From Pleomorphovibrio marinus (GTDB taxonomy: Bacteria > Bacteroidota > Bacteroidia > Cytophagales > Cyclobacteriaceae), in contig NZ_QCXY01000003.1 of NCBI RefSeq assembly GCF_003347495.1, forward strand, positions 186,001 through 250,000: a stretch of DNA of 64,000 nt. The letters are read 5' to 3'. A program made the position numbers and the translations under genes. This document shows, piece by piece, positions 46,741-56,120 of this stretch (position 1 is its first letter; each line of letters begins with the position of its first letter). The notes beneath the pieces are model-generated. The model did not search any database and was not told where the DNA came from. It worked only from the letters and a program-made list of their open reading frames with translations.

Positions 46741-47770
46741 TGTCAAAAATACACCTAATCTATGAAGCGGATGCGCAGCCAGTAATTCCTGCCTTGGAAG
46801 ATGTGATGGGTGAATTGAAGCGATCCAGAAACATCCAAGACTATAATGTGCTAGGGGTTTTTCCAACCTTACCCAACTGATAGGATCCAATGATATAATA
46901 CTAATCCTTTTGAGTAAGGACATTGAGGAAAAACTGGAAGATATCATTTCCGTGTTTGAGAATTTACGACACCGTAAACCCAACCTTCAAGTAATTGGAC
47001 TTAAAGTGGATGAGATAGCAGGCTCTTTTCCCTATTTCCTTCTCCCCACAGACTTACTTCCCATCAGGGATAGACACTCCCCCTCTCTTTGGAACACCAT
47101 CCGGGATGAACTCACCAGAAAGCTTCCAGCCAAAAGGCGCTTACACCCGGTAATACTCTTGAGCATGGTCTTATTGGCACTTTTGGGCTTGTTTTTTCTT
47201 GTACTTCCCCATTTTCAATGGGAAGAGGAAGAGGCTGCCAGTGAGGTCGTTATTGAGGTTCCCATAGAAGATGAAGAGGCTATTGCGGATCCCGGTGTTC
47301 CTGAAAAAGGATTGGAGAATGAGGACTGCCTCGATGTGTTTGTTGGGGAATTGAGCATAAAGGAAGAAAGTAATGGATTTATCCTGATGAACCGCAATGC
47401 TAGAATGTCCAGTTTTAGGACAAGGAATGCGGCAGAACAGGCCATTAGTCTTCTTAGACAGCTTAAAATTGACAAAATTTGCTATGTGGGAAGACCTGAT
47501 CCAAGCCTCAGGTACCTGCTTTCAAATGGCCAGATCCCTTCACATTCCACTTTGGACGAAGATTGCATAAGTTTTAGCTCCCCGGATAACTTGGTGGCAA
47601 GGGAGGTGTCCGGGGGGAGGTACCAAATCAGTGATGGAAGAAGCCTGCTTTTTATGACAGACAGCAAGGAAGAGGGTGAACGGGTTATCGAAGTAATCCA
47701 GCATTACAGAGCCCGGCAGATCTGTTATGTGGAAAGGCCAAATCCTGGATTATCTTATTTGAAGAGATAA
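46741..47770 (+). pseudogene. Frameshifted TIR-like membrane protein with tandem C-terminal repeats
   Basis: An ATG at 46741 opens a 46-codon frame (MSKIHLIYEADAQPVI...) that breaks near 46860 in the run GGGGTTTTT. One base more would join it to FSNLTQLIGSND and IILILLSKDIEEK, which continues in frame to 47770. Joined, the protein has a TIR-like alpha/beta domain of about 130 residues, a membrane span (VILLSMVLLALLGLFFLVLP), an acidic linker and two tandem repeats ending ICYVGRPDPSLRYL and ICYVERPNPGLSYL. TIR assignment is by pattern (SNDIILILLS resembles a TIR core strand) and is tentative. It may be a true pseudogene, a programmed frameshift or a sequencing error. Confidence 0.65.
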
Positions 47771-47881
47771 ATTTGCTGAAAGGGAAAACTGATTCATTTG
47801 TCTTTTAAGCTTTCCTGTACTAACTTTTGGCTTTCTATTGAAATACTTTCCAATTTTATCACACTATAAATCCAGATAGCC

Positions 47882-48844
47882 TTGAGAATTGTACAGTTTG
47901 CAACTAAAGACAATTCCACTCATGTGGGATTGGTAGATGGGGATCAGTTACGCGTGTTAAAGGAGGTGAATAGTACCTATGCATTGACCCAACGGGTATT
48001 TGAATCAGGGAAAAGCCTAAAGGAACTGGTAGAAACGCTTGTGGGTAATGAAACCGTAAGCTATGACCCCCTGATACAAAACAAGCAGGTTTTGTTACCA
48101 CTGGAGCACCCCGATCCCTACCGATCCTGGATCACCGGCACTGGGCTCACCCATTTGGGATCTGCGGCCTCCCGTGACGAAATGCACCAAAAACTGAAAG
48201 GCAGCGACCCCGATGAGCTAACGGATTCCATGAAGATGTTCCAGATGGGGTTGGAGGACGGAAAGATGGTCAATGGGGATCCTGGGGTGCAGCCGGAGTG
48301 GTTTTACAAGGGAAACGGACTTTCGGTGGTGCCATCGGGGCACGCATTAGTTTCCCCTCCTTTTGCTTTGGATGCCGGCGAAGAGCCGGAGTTGGCTGGT
48401 CTCTATGTGATAGACCCGGATGGAGAGCCATTTAGGGTGGGTTTTGCGATTGGGAATGAGTTTTCAGACCATAAAATGGAAAAAATCAATTACCTGTATC
48501 TGGCGCACTCTAAGTTGAGGGCCAGTGCCTATGGTCCTGAACTACTGATTAGCGAACTTCCTGATCACTTGGTAGGCTTAAGTTCCATTAAACGAGGGAA
48601 CAAGGTGGTATGGGAGAAGGAGTTTTTGACAGGAAACGCCAATATGAGCCACAATATCGCCAACCTAGAGCATCATCATTTCAAATACGACATGTTCCGA
48701 CAACCGGGGGACGTGCATGTTCACTATTTCGGAACGTCCGTGGCCAGCTTTGCAGACGGTATTGAGGTGCAGGATGGAGACAGGTTCGAAATCTCCATAC
48801 CCGAATTGGGGAAGCCTTTGGTAAATCCGCTGAAGCAATTGTAG
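47882..48844 (+). CDS. AraD1/fumarylacetoacetate hydrolase-like protein
   Basis: A 320-residue protein starting from TTG. The C-terminal half is FAH-like: WITGTGLTHLGSAASRDEMH, GLYVIDPDGEPFRVGFAIGNEFSDH and HYFGTSVASFADGI. This matches the AraD1 group of FAH-fold enzymes linked to sugar-acid breakdown (2-keto-3-deoxy acid dehydratase or aldolase type). The exact reaction is unknown. It lies between the TIR-like gene and the sulfatase and has no obvious operon partner. Confidence 0.82.
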   Translation: MRIVQFATKDNSTHVGLVDGDQLRVLKEVNSTYALTQRVFESGKSLKELVETLVGNETVSYDPLIQNKQVLLPLEHPDPYRSWITGTGLTHLGSAASRDEMHQKLKGSDPDELTDSMKMFQMGLEDGKMVNGDPGVQPEWFYKGNGLSVVPSGHALVSPPFALDAGEEPELAGLYVIDPDGEPFRVGFAIGNEFSDHKMEKINYLYLAHSKLRASAYGPELLISELPDHLVGLSSIKRGNKVVWEKEFLTGNANMSHNIANLEHHHFKYDMFRQPGDVHVHYFGTSVASFADGIEVQDGDRFEISIPELGKPLVNPLKQL

Positions 48845-48973
48845 AAAAGGAATACTGGTTGGATTGAAGAAATGATTCTGGCCTAACTGCCGCTTAACCG
48901 TTGGAAATTACGAATGATCCCAAAAACCTTTCGCTAACATTTTCTTATCCTACGAAACGTGAAAAAGCTGGAA

Positions 48974-50743
48974 TCATGGCAATTTCCTGATTTCTACCCA
49001 AAGTGGAAAAATATATCTGCCTGCAATTTCAAAATGAGGGATAAGATCGGTTTCCATGTCCGGTAGGTATACCTCCTTCATTTCCAGGATATCCGAATCC
49101 ATTTCCATTTCTGAAGTTTGCAGGATAGTAGTATTGGTTTCCAGCAGCATTTTACCCTTTCCTTTTACCGGGCTGATAAATTTGAATTTCAGGTCATAGT
49201 GTCCCTCAATGATGTCAACTTTCCATAGCCCGTGCAGCTCCTCCTGGGTCCAAATTCCCCGCTGACCACCTGCATCATTTCGGTTGAGGAAAACAGGATT
49301 CTCCTCTTTGTTTCCAATGACGATCCGCTGTGGATTTTGCAAATGGGGGGAAGCAATGAGTTCTTTCAACATCCCATCCAACTCTTCCTTCATCTCTTTG
49401 GCCAGAGACAGGTGACCCTGCACGATGTTGCTTAACTCAAACTCATCTTCTCGGACATTATATAATTCAAAATCTTCCATATCAGCATTGTAACTTGTCC
49501 TTCCCACCAGTTTGTATGCGCCTTTTTGAAGGGCGATATTGTTGTACAGCTCCGGAAACCTTCTCGTCCAATAGAAAAACAGGGGCCTATCCTCGAATCC
49601 CAAAGCCTGTTTCCCCTTCAATAAGGGGAAAAAGCTTTTCCCGTCGATTTTTCGGTCATCGGGCAGTTGGGCCTGGCAGATATCTGCCAAGGTGGGCAAT
49701 ACATCAATATGGGCCAAAGCTGTTTCTACCTCCCCGTTTTCTTTTAGGTTTGCCGGCCACTTAATAAAGAAAGGCACTCTTACCCCTCCCCTAAATACAT
49801 GGCTTTTCCTTCCCCGCATTCCGGCATTGTATCGAACCTGTTGGGGGCCATTATCGGTCATAAAAATAACTACCGTGTTTTCGGTTAATTCCAGTTCTTC
49901 CAGGTGTTTTAATAACCTGCCCACATTATCATCTATGTTGGTAACCATTCCATAAACCTTGCGGGCGTCCTCCTTGTCCTTTTCGCTCATTTCCGCAAAG
50001 GGCCTTTTATCGCCTTCAAACCCGGAGGAAGGGTCTATGTCCTTATATTTCTCATAATATTCCTCCGGTACTTGCAAGGGGGTATGCGGGGCATTGAATG
50101 ACAGGTAGAGAAAAAAGGGATGATCACTGCTGTTTGCCATGAACTCCATGGCTTCGTCCGTGAAGATATCCGAGCAGTAGCCCTTATACGCTTGTTGTTC
50201 TCCATTTCTCCAAAGCACAGGATCGAAATAGCTGCTATCCATTTGGAAATAGGTGGTAAAATCACCCGGCTGCCCCATGCCTCCGGCAAGATGGATAAGG
50301 GATTCGTCAAAGCCTTGGTCCTGGGGTCTGGAGGGGTAATTGTCACCCAGGTGCCACTTGCCGAATATGCCTGTACGGTAACCTGCATCTTTCAGCATTT
50401 CGGCAATGGTCACCTCCTCTGGAGCCATGATAGCCCCTCCGTTGTACGTGTCTCGCACGCCAGTACGCAGTGAATACCTGCCTGTCATCAGGCTGGACCG
50501 GGTTGGGGCACACACCGGTGAAACATAAAACTGGTCCAGTCGAATGCTCTCCCTGGCCAATTGATCAAGCACTGGGGTGTGGATATGTGGATTTCCGTGA
50601 TATCCCAGGTCACCGTAGCCCTGGTCATCGGTTATGATAAGAATCACGTTAGGGGGACTTTGGGCCAAAACATTGGGGAGTTGCAAAAAAACCAAAGTCG
50701 CTATTGCAAATGGAAAAACGATAGTTTTAGAATAATCAATCAT
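48974..50743 (-). CDS. Secreted sulfatase (Cys-type, arylsulfatase family)
   Basis: Hydrolyses sulfate esters, probably on a polysaccharide. About 589 residues. Signal peptide at IVFPFAIATLVFLQLPNVLAQ, then metal-binding ITDDQGYGDLGYHG and the maturation motif CAPTRSSLMTGR, whose Cys must become formylglycine by a separate enzyme. Also visible are IFGKWHLGDNYPS and FMTDNGPQ. The frame extends upstream to 50980, but residues before 50743 are repeat DNA and the signal peptide fixes the start. It diverges from the GHL6 hydrolase across the tandem repeat block. Confidence 0.93.
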   Translation of the reverse strand: MIDYSKTIVFPFAIATLVFLQLPNVLAQSPPNVILIITDDQGYGDLGYHGNPHIHTPVLDQLARESIRLDQFYVSPVCAPTRSSLMTGRYSLRTGVRDTYNGGAIMAPEEVTIAEMLKDAGYRTGIFGKWHLGDNYPSRPQDQGFDESLIHLAGGMGQPGDFTTYFQMDSSYFDPVLWRNGEQQAYKGYCSDIFTDEAMEFMANSSDHPFFLYLSFNAPHTPLQVPEEYYEKYKDIDPSSGFEGDKRPFAEMSEKDKEDARKVYGMVTNIDDNVGRLLKHLEELELTENTVVIFMTDNGPQQVRYNAGMRGRKSHVFRGGVRVPFFIKWPANLKENGEVETALAHIDVLPTLADICQAQLPDDRKIDGKSFFPLLKGKQALGFEDRPLFFYWTRRFPELYNNIALQKGAYKLVGRTSYNADMEDFELYNVREDEFELSNIVQGHLSLAKEMKEELDGMLKELIASPHLQNPQRIVIGNKEENPVFLNRNDAGGQRGIWTQEELHGLWKVDIIEGHYDLKFKFISPVKGKGKMLLETNTTILQTSEMEMDSDILEMKEVYLPDMETDLIPHFEIAGRYIFPLWVEIRKLP

Positions 50744-50803
50744 AGTTATTGGGTCCAAAGTTGTGGATTCAAGATAGTAAAATTTCAAATATGGTTGATT
50801 TTT

Positions 50804-51246
50804 TTGAACCATATAAGGCATATGAGGCCATATAAGTGGTATTGTGTTCCTCAGCAGTTCATTGGTTCGATATGATACTTGTAACCTCCCTCTCAATAAA
50901 ACCTTATATGTTCTTATATGTCTTATATGGTTAATTTTTTTTGAACCATATAAGGCATATGAGGTCATATAAAGGCGCACCGACGAAAGAGCGGCACTTT
51001 CCCCTGACCCTTCTTTGGATTTGAGGAAGTTATTATTGTTCCCCTCTAATCAAAACCTTAAATGTCCTCATTTCCTTATTTGATTAACGTTTTTTGAACC
51101 ATATAAGGCATATGAGGTCATATAAAGGGGCACCGACGAAAGAGTGGCATTTTCCCCTGACCCTTTTTTAAATTTGAGGAAGTTATTATTGTTCCCCTCT
51201 AATCAAAACCTTAAATGTTCTTATATGTCTTATATGGTTAACTTTT
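50804..51246. repeat. Tandem and inverted repeat block of CATATAAGG-type words
   Basis: Three units begin TTGAACCATATAAGGCATAT at 50804, 50941 and 51094 (the first a diverged 137-bp unit, the second and third about 153 bp). Units 2 and 3 share CACCGACGAAAGAG, TTTCCCCTGACCC and GAGGAAGTTATTATTGTTCC almost exactly. Each unit ends with TTATATGTCTTATATGGTTA or a variant, the inverted form of the next unit's start, so adjacent units can form hairpins with arms near 29 bp. The arms consist of three tandem 9-10 bp words (CATATAAGG, CATATGAGG, CATATAAAGG). The block lies between divergent sulfatase and GHL6 genes. Confidence 0.9.
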
Positions 51247-51299
51247 CGCATATAATTTTTTAACTTACCCCAGTTACCCAAAATAACCATTTACCGGAA

Positions 51300-53483
51300 A
51301 TGAAAAGAAGAAAATTTATTCAAGCCAGCACTTTACTAGGTGGGGGAGCAATGCTAGGGGATATCTCCATGGCCATGGCCTCCACCTATTCCTCTCCAAC
51401 TACTGATCTCCATAACCTCCCTTGGTACAACAAAACCATGCGATGGGCACAGTTGGCCTTTGTGGAAAGCGACCCGGGCAACTATGATCCTGATTTTTGG
51501 CTCGCCTATTTTAAACGGATTCATGCAGATGGAGCCTTGCTGAGCGCAGGGGGAGTGGTGGCCTTTTATCCTACACAAATTCCCCTGCACCACAGAAGTG
51601 ATTGGTTGGGAGATGAGGACACCCTAGGGTATTTGATGGAAGGATGCCGGAAACTCGGCATGACAGTCATCCTGAGAACTGACCCCCATGCAGCAAGACA
51701 GGAGGTGGTAGATGCCCACCCGGATTGGATTGCGGTGACCGATGAGGGGGAAAAACGCCAGCATTGGGCCAATCCTGAACTGTACGTAACCTGTGCCCTA
51801 GGCCCCTATAATTTTGAGTTTATGACTCAAGTGCACAATGAGATTATGGAAAAGTATAGGCCAGAGGCCATCTTCTCCAACCGATGGGCAGGTCATGGTA
51901 CCTGCTACTGTGAACACTGCCAACGTAACTTCCGGGAGTTTTCTGGCCTAGACCTGCCTACTACCAATGACCGCCTTGACCCTGTGGTGCAGGCCTATAA
52001 TTCCTGGAGGGTCGAAAGGCTCCGGGAGCTTTGGTTCCTATGGGATGAGCAAATCCGTGCCAAAAAACCAGAGGCCAGGTACATCCCAAATGGATTTCCG
52101 GACAAGCTTATGACAGGTGAGCATTCCGACTTCTTTTTTGCGGACCAACAGGCGCGAAGAGGGGTAATCCCTCCCTGGTCAAATGGGAAGCATGCCAAGG
52201 AGTTGAGGGCCACGATGGGGATGAAAACCCAGGTGGGGATTTTTAGCGTGGGCTTGGAGGAGCAATACCGGTGGAAAGATTCCGTGCAAAGTGATGCAGA
52301 AATCAGCATATGGGTGGCAGAGGGCACGGCAAACGGCATTCTACCCTGTTTTGTGAAATTCGGTGGGGTGATTTTCGACAAGCGATGGATGGATGGGGTG
52401 GCCGGCCTCTACCAGCGGTACCACAAAATGGAAAAGTACCTCAAAAACACCGCACCCATTGCCAGAGTGGGAATGGTATATTCTGAGCAAACCATGAGGA
52501 AGTATGGTGGGGAACCCTGGCAGCAAAACATCCAGGACCACGCCCTTGGCATGTACCATGCACTGGTGGAGGACCGGATGCCTTTCGAAATGGTCAATGA
52601 TCGCCTCCTGGATGAAAAGCACCTGGAACCGTTTAAGTTGCTTATTCTACCCAATATTGCCGCACTTTCTGACGCTCAATGCCAGCAACTGGAGCAATTT
52701 GTAAAAAAGGGAGGCAGTATAATAGCAACCTTTGAGACTTCCCTATATGATGAGGAGGGCAACAAACGGGAAGAGCTGGGTTTATCCGAACTCTTAGGTG
52801 TAGCTGTGGAGGGGAGTGTGGAAGGCCCCATGCAAAACAGTTACCTTCGCCTGCAAGCTGAAGAAAACAATGCATATCATCCTGTGCTGGAGGGGTTGGA
52901 AGATGCGAACAGGATTATCAACGCCATTCACAGATTGAAGGTACAACCCAAAGAAAATTTCCCCAACCCCGTTACCCTAATCCCTACCTATCCCGATTTG
53001 CCTATGGAAGATGTATATCCTCGTGTGGCTGAAACGGATATTAGGGAACTTTATGTAAGACAGGTGGGAGAAGGAAGGGTGGCCTATTTTCCCGGGGACT
53101 TGGACCGTACATTTTGGCAGATCATGAGCTTGGACCATGGGAAATTGCTGCGAAACACCATCCGATGGGCATTGGGGGAAGAACCGGTGGTTCGGGTAAA
53201 AGGTACTGGGCTATTGGACACCACGGTATGGCGTCAAGAGGATTCCATGACCGTACACCTTGTAAACCTTACCAACCCCATGATGATGAAGGGCCCGATG
53301 CGGGAACTGATTCCACTTGGGGAACAGAATGTTTCTATTCAATTGCCAAATGGGAAAAAACCCAAAAATATAAAGCTACTGGTAAGCGGAAAGACAGTGA
53401 ACTACAAGGAAAACGGGGATAGGATAAGCCTAATTGTGCCATCCATTTTAGATCATGAGGTGGTGGGGGTAGATTTTGTGTAG
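51300..53483 (+). CDS. GHL6-type glycoside hydrolase with trimerisation-like domain
   Basis: A 727-residue protein starting MKRRKFIQASTLLGGGAML. The RR and following hydrophobic part resemble a Tat signal. An N-terminal TIM-barrel of the GHL6 kind follows (TVILRTDPHAA, then FSNRWAGHGTCYCEHCQRNF with a Cys cluster). The middle has a beta-galactosidase trimerisation-like domain (FKLLILPNIAALSDAQ, FVKKGGSIIATFETSL), and the C-terminus has beta modules. It is probably a periplasmic enzyme acting on polysaccharide fragments; the substrate is unknown. It is divergent from the sulfatase. Confidence 0.82.
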   Translation: MKRRKFIQASTLLGGGAMLGDISMAMASTYSSPTTDLHNLPWYNKTMRWAQLAFVESDPGNYDPDFWLAYFKRIHADGALLSAGGVVAFYPTQIPLHHRSDWLGDEDTLGYLMEGCRKLGMTVILRTDPHAARQEVVDAHPDWIAVTDEGEKRQHWANPELYVTCALGPYNFEFMTQVHNEIMEKYRPEAIFSNRWAGHGTCYCEHCQRNFREFSGLDLPTTNDRLDPVVQAYNSWRVERLRELWFLWDEQIRAKKPEARYIPNGFPDKLMTGEHSDFFFADQQARRGVIPPWSNGKHAKELRATMGMKTQVGIFSVGLEEQYRWKDSVQSDAEISIWVAEGTANGILPCFVKFGGVIFDKRWMDGVAGLYQRYHKMEKYLKNTAPIARVGMVYSEQTMRKYGGEPWQQNIQDHALGMYHALVEDRMPFEMVNDRLLDEKHLEPFKLLILPNIAALSDAQCQQLEQFVKKGGSIIATFETSLYDEEGNKREELGLSELLGVAVEGSVEGPMQNSYLRLQAEENNAYHPVLEGLEDANRIINAIHRLKVQPKENFPNPVTLIPTYPDLPMEDVYPRVAETDIRELYVRQVGEGRVAYFPGDLDRTFWQIMSLDHGKLLRNTIRWALGEEPVVRVKGTGLLDTTVWRQEDSMTVHLVNLTNPMMMKGPMRELIPLGEQNVSIQLPNGKKPKNIKLLVSGKTVNYKENGDRISLIVPSILDHEVVGVDFV

Positions 53484-53801
53484 AAGTTAAATTGGGATTT
53501 CGTGCCAGAAAATATCGGTAATCACAACCAAATGAGATAATATCATTTTACCATTGTGAATTTCCCCAAAAAAATGTTTCCGATTATGGGTACAAATCGT
53601 GATGAAATAGGCGCCCTTCCATCCATAATCCTACCATTGTGCGCGGGCGGTTTCGATGCGATATTAATTTTTATACCTATCCAAACTGGCAGTGTTTGGA
53701 TTCTATACTAATTCAAGCAACAAAAAAATGCAATCCCCTCAATTTAATGTCATACAACCTCTTTAGCATCTTTTCGTCCATAAACCCTGATTTTATCCCT
53801 A
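53484..53801. other. Intergenic region between convergent hydrolases
   Basis: About 318 bp without a credible gene. TACCATTGTG occurs twice (near 53550 and 53631), and no strong hairpin terminator was found. Confidence 0.5.
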
Positions 53802-55976
53802 TCAACGGCCCATAAATTCCCAGGTTATCTTCCCCAAATTGTCCGGCTTGCCAGGTTGTGGCTCGGATACTGTGCCCTGATACTGCCCATCATCTCCGAG
53901 AAGAACCTTTATTTCCCTCCAGGAATAATCCCCATTTTCATAATCAAAGGTTTCTCCGTCATCATCATATAACCGATAGCTCCCCTCTTTCTTTCCGTAA
54001 TGCCGGATAATCAAATCATATTTTTCCCCCGCCCCGGTCGCATGCAGGCTGGGCGTAGTCATGGGAATAATGCCCCCATCTTTTACAAAGACGGGGATCT
54101 GGGATAAGCCCGGCCTTACGATGATTTCCTCTCCATCTCCCATTAGCTCCCCGGAATAAAAATCATACCATTTACCCTCTGGGAGCACCACCTTTCTTTC
54201 CTCCTCGCCCTCGAACATCGGAGCCACTAAGAGATGTTCCCCGGCCATATATTGATCCTTGATTTCTTTTTTTACGGCCATCGCATAGGGGTTGGTTTCC
54301 AGGTCAGCCTCACTGTCCGACATGGTCAACTTTTGGTTGTCAAAGGAAAACCCTGCTTCCAGGTTCATCCCCCTAAATGGAGGCGTGCCTTCAAAATGGT
54401 ATTTGGCAAATTCGGAATACCAATAGGGCATCATTTGCATGCGCAGCATGGCCATGGCCTTGACTTCCTCCTCGACCTCGGCAAAAGACCAGGGCTTGGT
54501 GCCACTGGCCCAGGCATTGATCATGGCCATGGGGGAAAACACTACCGTCTGTATCCTTCTCAGCCATTCCTCCGCATTTTTGGAAGCCCTGGCCTCTGGG
54601 GTCCAGAGTACGCCTGCATACCCACTGTTGATCAAAGCGGTGATAAAGTCCTGGTGATCGTAGTAATCGTTGTACAATACATAGGGAAAGGAGGTTCCTC
54701 CCCCATTGGAGGCCCTCACCAGGCCGAAGGTGCGCTGGTTTTGTCGGTGGAAAACGGCTGCACTTTGTTTTTGAACCAGCAGTCCATAAGTCTGCCTCAT
54801 TTGTTCGGCTGAAATTCCAGAGGGAAATTTGGCCACATCCGGCCAAAGCCATTGGTCATACCCGTCCACTTCATCTACTTTATAGCCACTCACGCCTTTG
54901 GCCACATGCTCCTCTTCAAAAAAGCCCCAGAAGGTGTCCCTCGCCTCGGAGATGGTGAAATCCGGTACTATTCCCGCCCAAACGGTATGGGTGGCTGTAT
55001 AGGGGAAAAGTTTTTCGTATAAAGGTGAATCCGGGGAAATATAGGGATTTACCCATAAGTTCACCCTAATGCCCTTATCCCGTAATGCTGCTATAAAGCC
55101 TTCAGGATCCGAAAATCGCCCGGGATCCCAAACGAAGGTGTTGGGGTAAGACTTGCTCTGCCAACCCGGCTCCAGCCCCACTACATCCAAGGGGAACCCC
55201 CTTTTTTCAAACTCCGCTACTTCCTCCATCACCTCCTCTGCCGAAAACAAGCGTGGGACACGCTGGCTAAATCCCAAGCCCCATCTTGGGGGCAGAGGCC
55301 CACCACCTGTAAAGAGATTATACCTACGTACTGCATCCAGAGGGGTAAGCCCCTCAAAAACATATACCTCTACTCCTTCTGTAGGTATCACCATCTCCAC
55401 GGCATCTGAATACGGCCTAGCTGACCAATTGTCATCGGTATTTCTGTCTCTGGGTTCAGGAGCATTGGGGCTGTCCCTTCTCGACCCTGTACCGGCATAT
55501 ACATCTATATACCTGGCCGCGTTTACAAATACTCCATAACCTAGGGAAGACACATAAAAAGGAACAGGCGCATGGGTACGGCCATTATCTCTTCCACCGT
55601 AATGGTCTACGTGCAAGCGGAGAATATTGCCCCGTTGGTGAACCGTCTTGAAATTCAGCCCAAACCCAAAAAGTTGCTCCTCTCTTTCCAAAGGAAACCT
55701 GAGATGGGTTTGGCCATTTATAATTTCCCCTACTATTAATGAGGAATCCAAAGGAAATTTATCAGCAGATAGCATCTTCAGTCCCTCCAACTTGGGCAGG
55801 GCCTGCGAAGCTGTAAGCAGATCAAATGCATCAGGATGACCAATGATGGTTTTCCAGACGCCTGGCGCCTCCTCCACCCAAGAAGGTTGTTGGGCAAAGG
55901 CGGAAAAGTAAAAAGAGAGGCTAAAGAACAGTATCAGGATTGTCTTAACACCTTTACGGGTTTTGAAATGCAGCAT
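53802..55976 (-). CDS. GH31 family alpha-glycosidase
   Basis: A 724-residue exported enzyme (signal TILILFFSLSFYFSAFAQ). N-terminal beta-sandwich with FGFGLNFKTVHQRGN, then a TIM-barrel with LPPRWGLGFSQRVPRLFS, PLDVVGLEPGWQSKSYP and the nucleophile region GYKVDEVDGYDQW. Later come MQMMPYWYSEFAKYHFEG and a C-terminal beta domain with LYDDDGETFDYENGDY. These are GH31 hallmarks. The acid/base region reads VLYNDYYDHQDF instead of the usual WxGDN, so the enzyme belongs to a less common branch; alpha-xylosidase, alpha-galactosidase or sulfoquinovosidase-like activity cannot be separated. Confidence 0.9.
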   Translation of the reverse strand: MLHFKTRKGVKTILILFFSLSFYFSAFAQQPSWVEEAPGVWKTIIGHPDAFDLLTASQALPKLEGLKMLSADKFPLDSSLIVGEIINGQTHLRFPLEREEQLFGFGLNFKTVHQRGNILRLHVDHYGGRDNGRTHAPVPFYVSSLGYGVFVNAARYIDVYAGTGSRRDSPNAPEPRDRNTDDNWSARPYSDAVEMVIPTEGVEVYVFEGLTPLDAVRRYNLFTGGGPLPPRWGLGFSQRVPRLFSAEEVMEEVAEFEKRGFPLDVVGLEPGWQSKSYPNTFVWDPGRFSDPEGFIAALRDKGIRVNLWVNPYISPDSPLYEKLFPYTATHTVWAGIVPDFTISEARDTFWGFFEEEHVAKGVSGYKVDEVDGYDQWLWPDVAKFPSGISAEQMRQTYGLLVQKQSAAVFHRQNQRTFGLVRASNGGGTSFPYVLYNDYYDHQDFITALINSGYAGVLWTPEARASKNAEEWLRRIQTVVFSPMAMINAWASGTKPWSFAEVEEEVKAMAMLRMQMMPYWYSEFAKYHFEGTPPFRGMNLEAGFSFDNQKLTMSDSEADLETNPYAMAVKKEIKDQYMAGEHLLVAPMFEGEEERKVVLPEGKWYDFYSGELMGDGEEIIVRPGLSQIPVFVKDGGIIPMTTPSLHATGAGEKYDLIIRHYGKKEGSYRLYDDDGETFDYENGDYSWREIKVLLGDDGQYQGTVSEPQPGKPDNLGKITWEFMGR

Positions 55977-56120
55977 TTGAATAATGGATAGAAGGCTTTT
56001 CGAGATTGTTTATATTCGTTAAAATTGTGAGGATTGGATTCAGGCCTATGAACCGAGGGTATTCTCTGCGCATATCTGCGCAATCAGCGGGAGATATGAG
56101 GAATAAATAAGAACGGCTCA

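Noticed and set aside
50744-50980. N-terminal extension of the sulfatase
   Set aside because: It is translated repeat DNA; the signal peptide at 50743 fixes the start.
50804-51246. CRISPR array
   Set aside because: The units are 137 to about 153 bp with conserved spacers and inverted ends, unlike CRISPR repeats of 24-40 bp with unique spacers.
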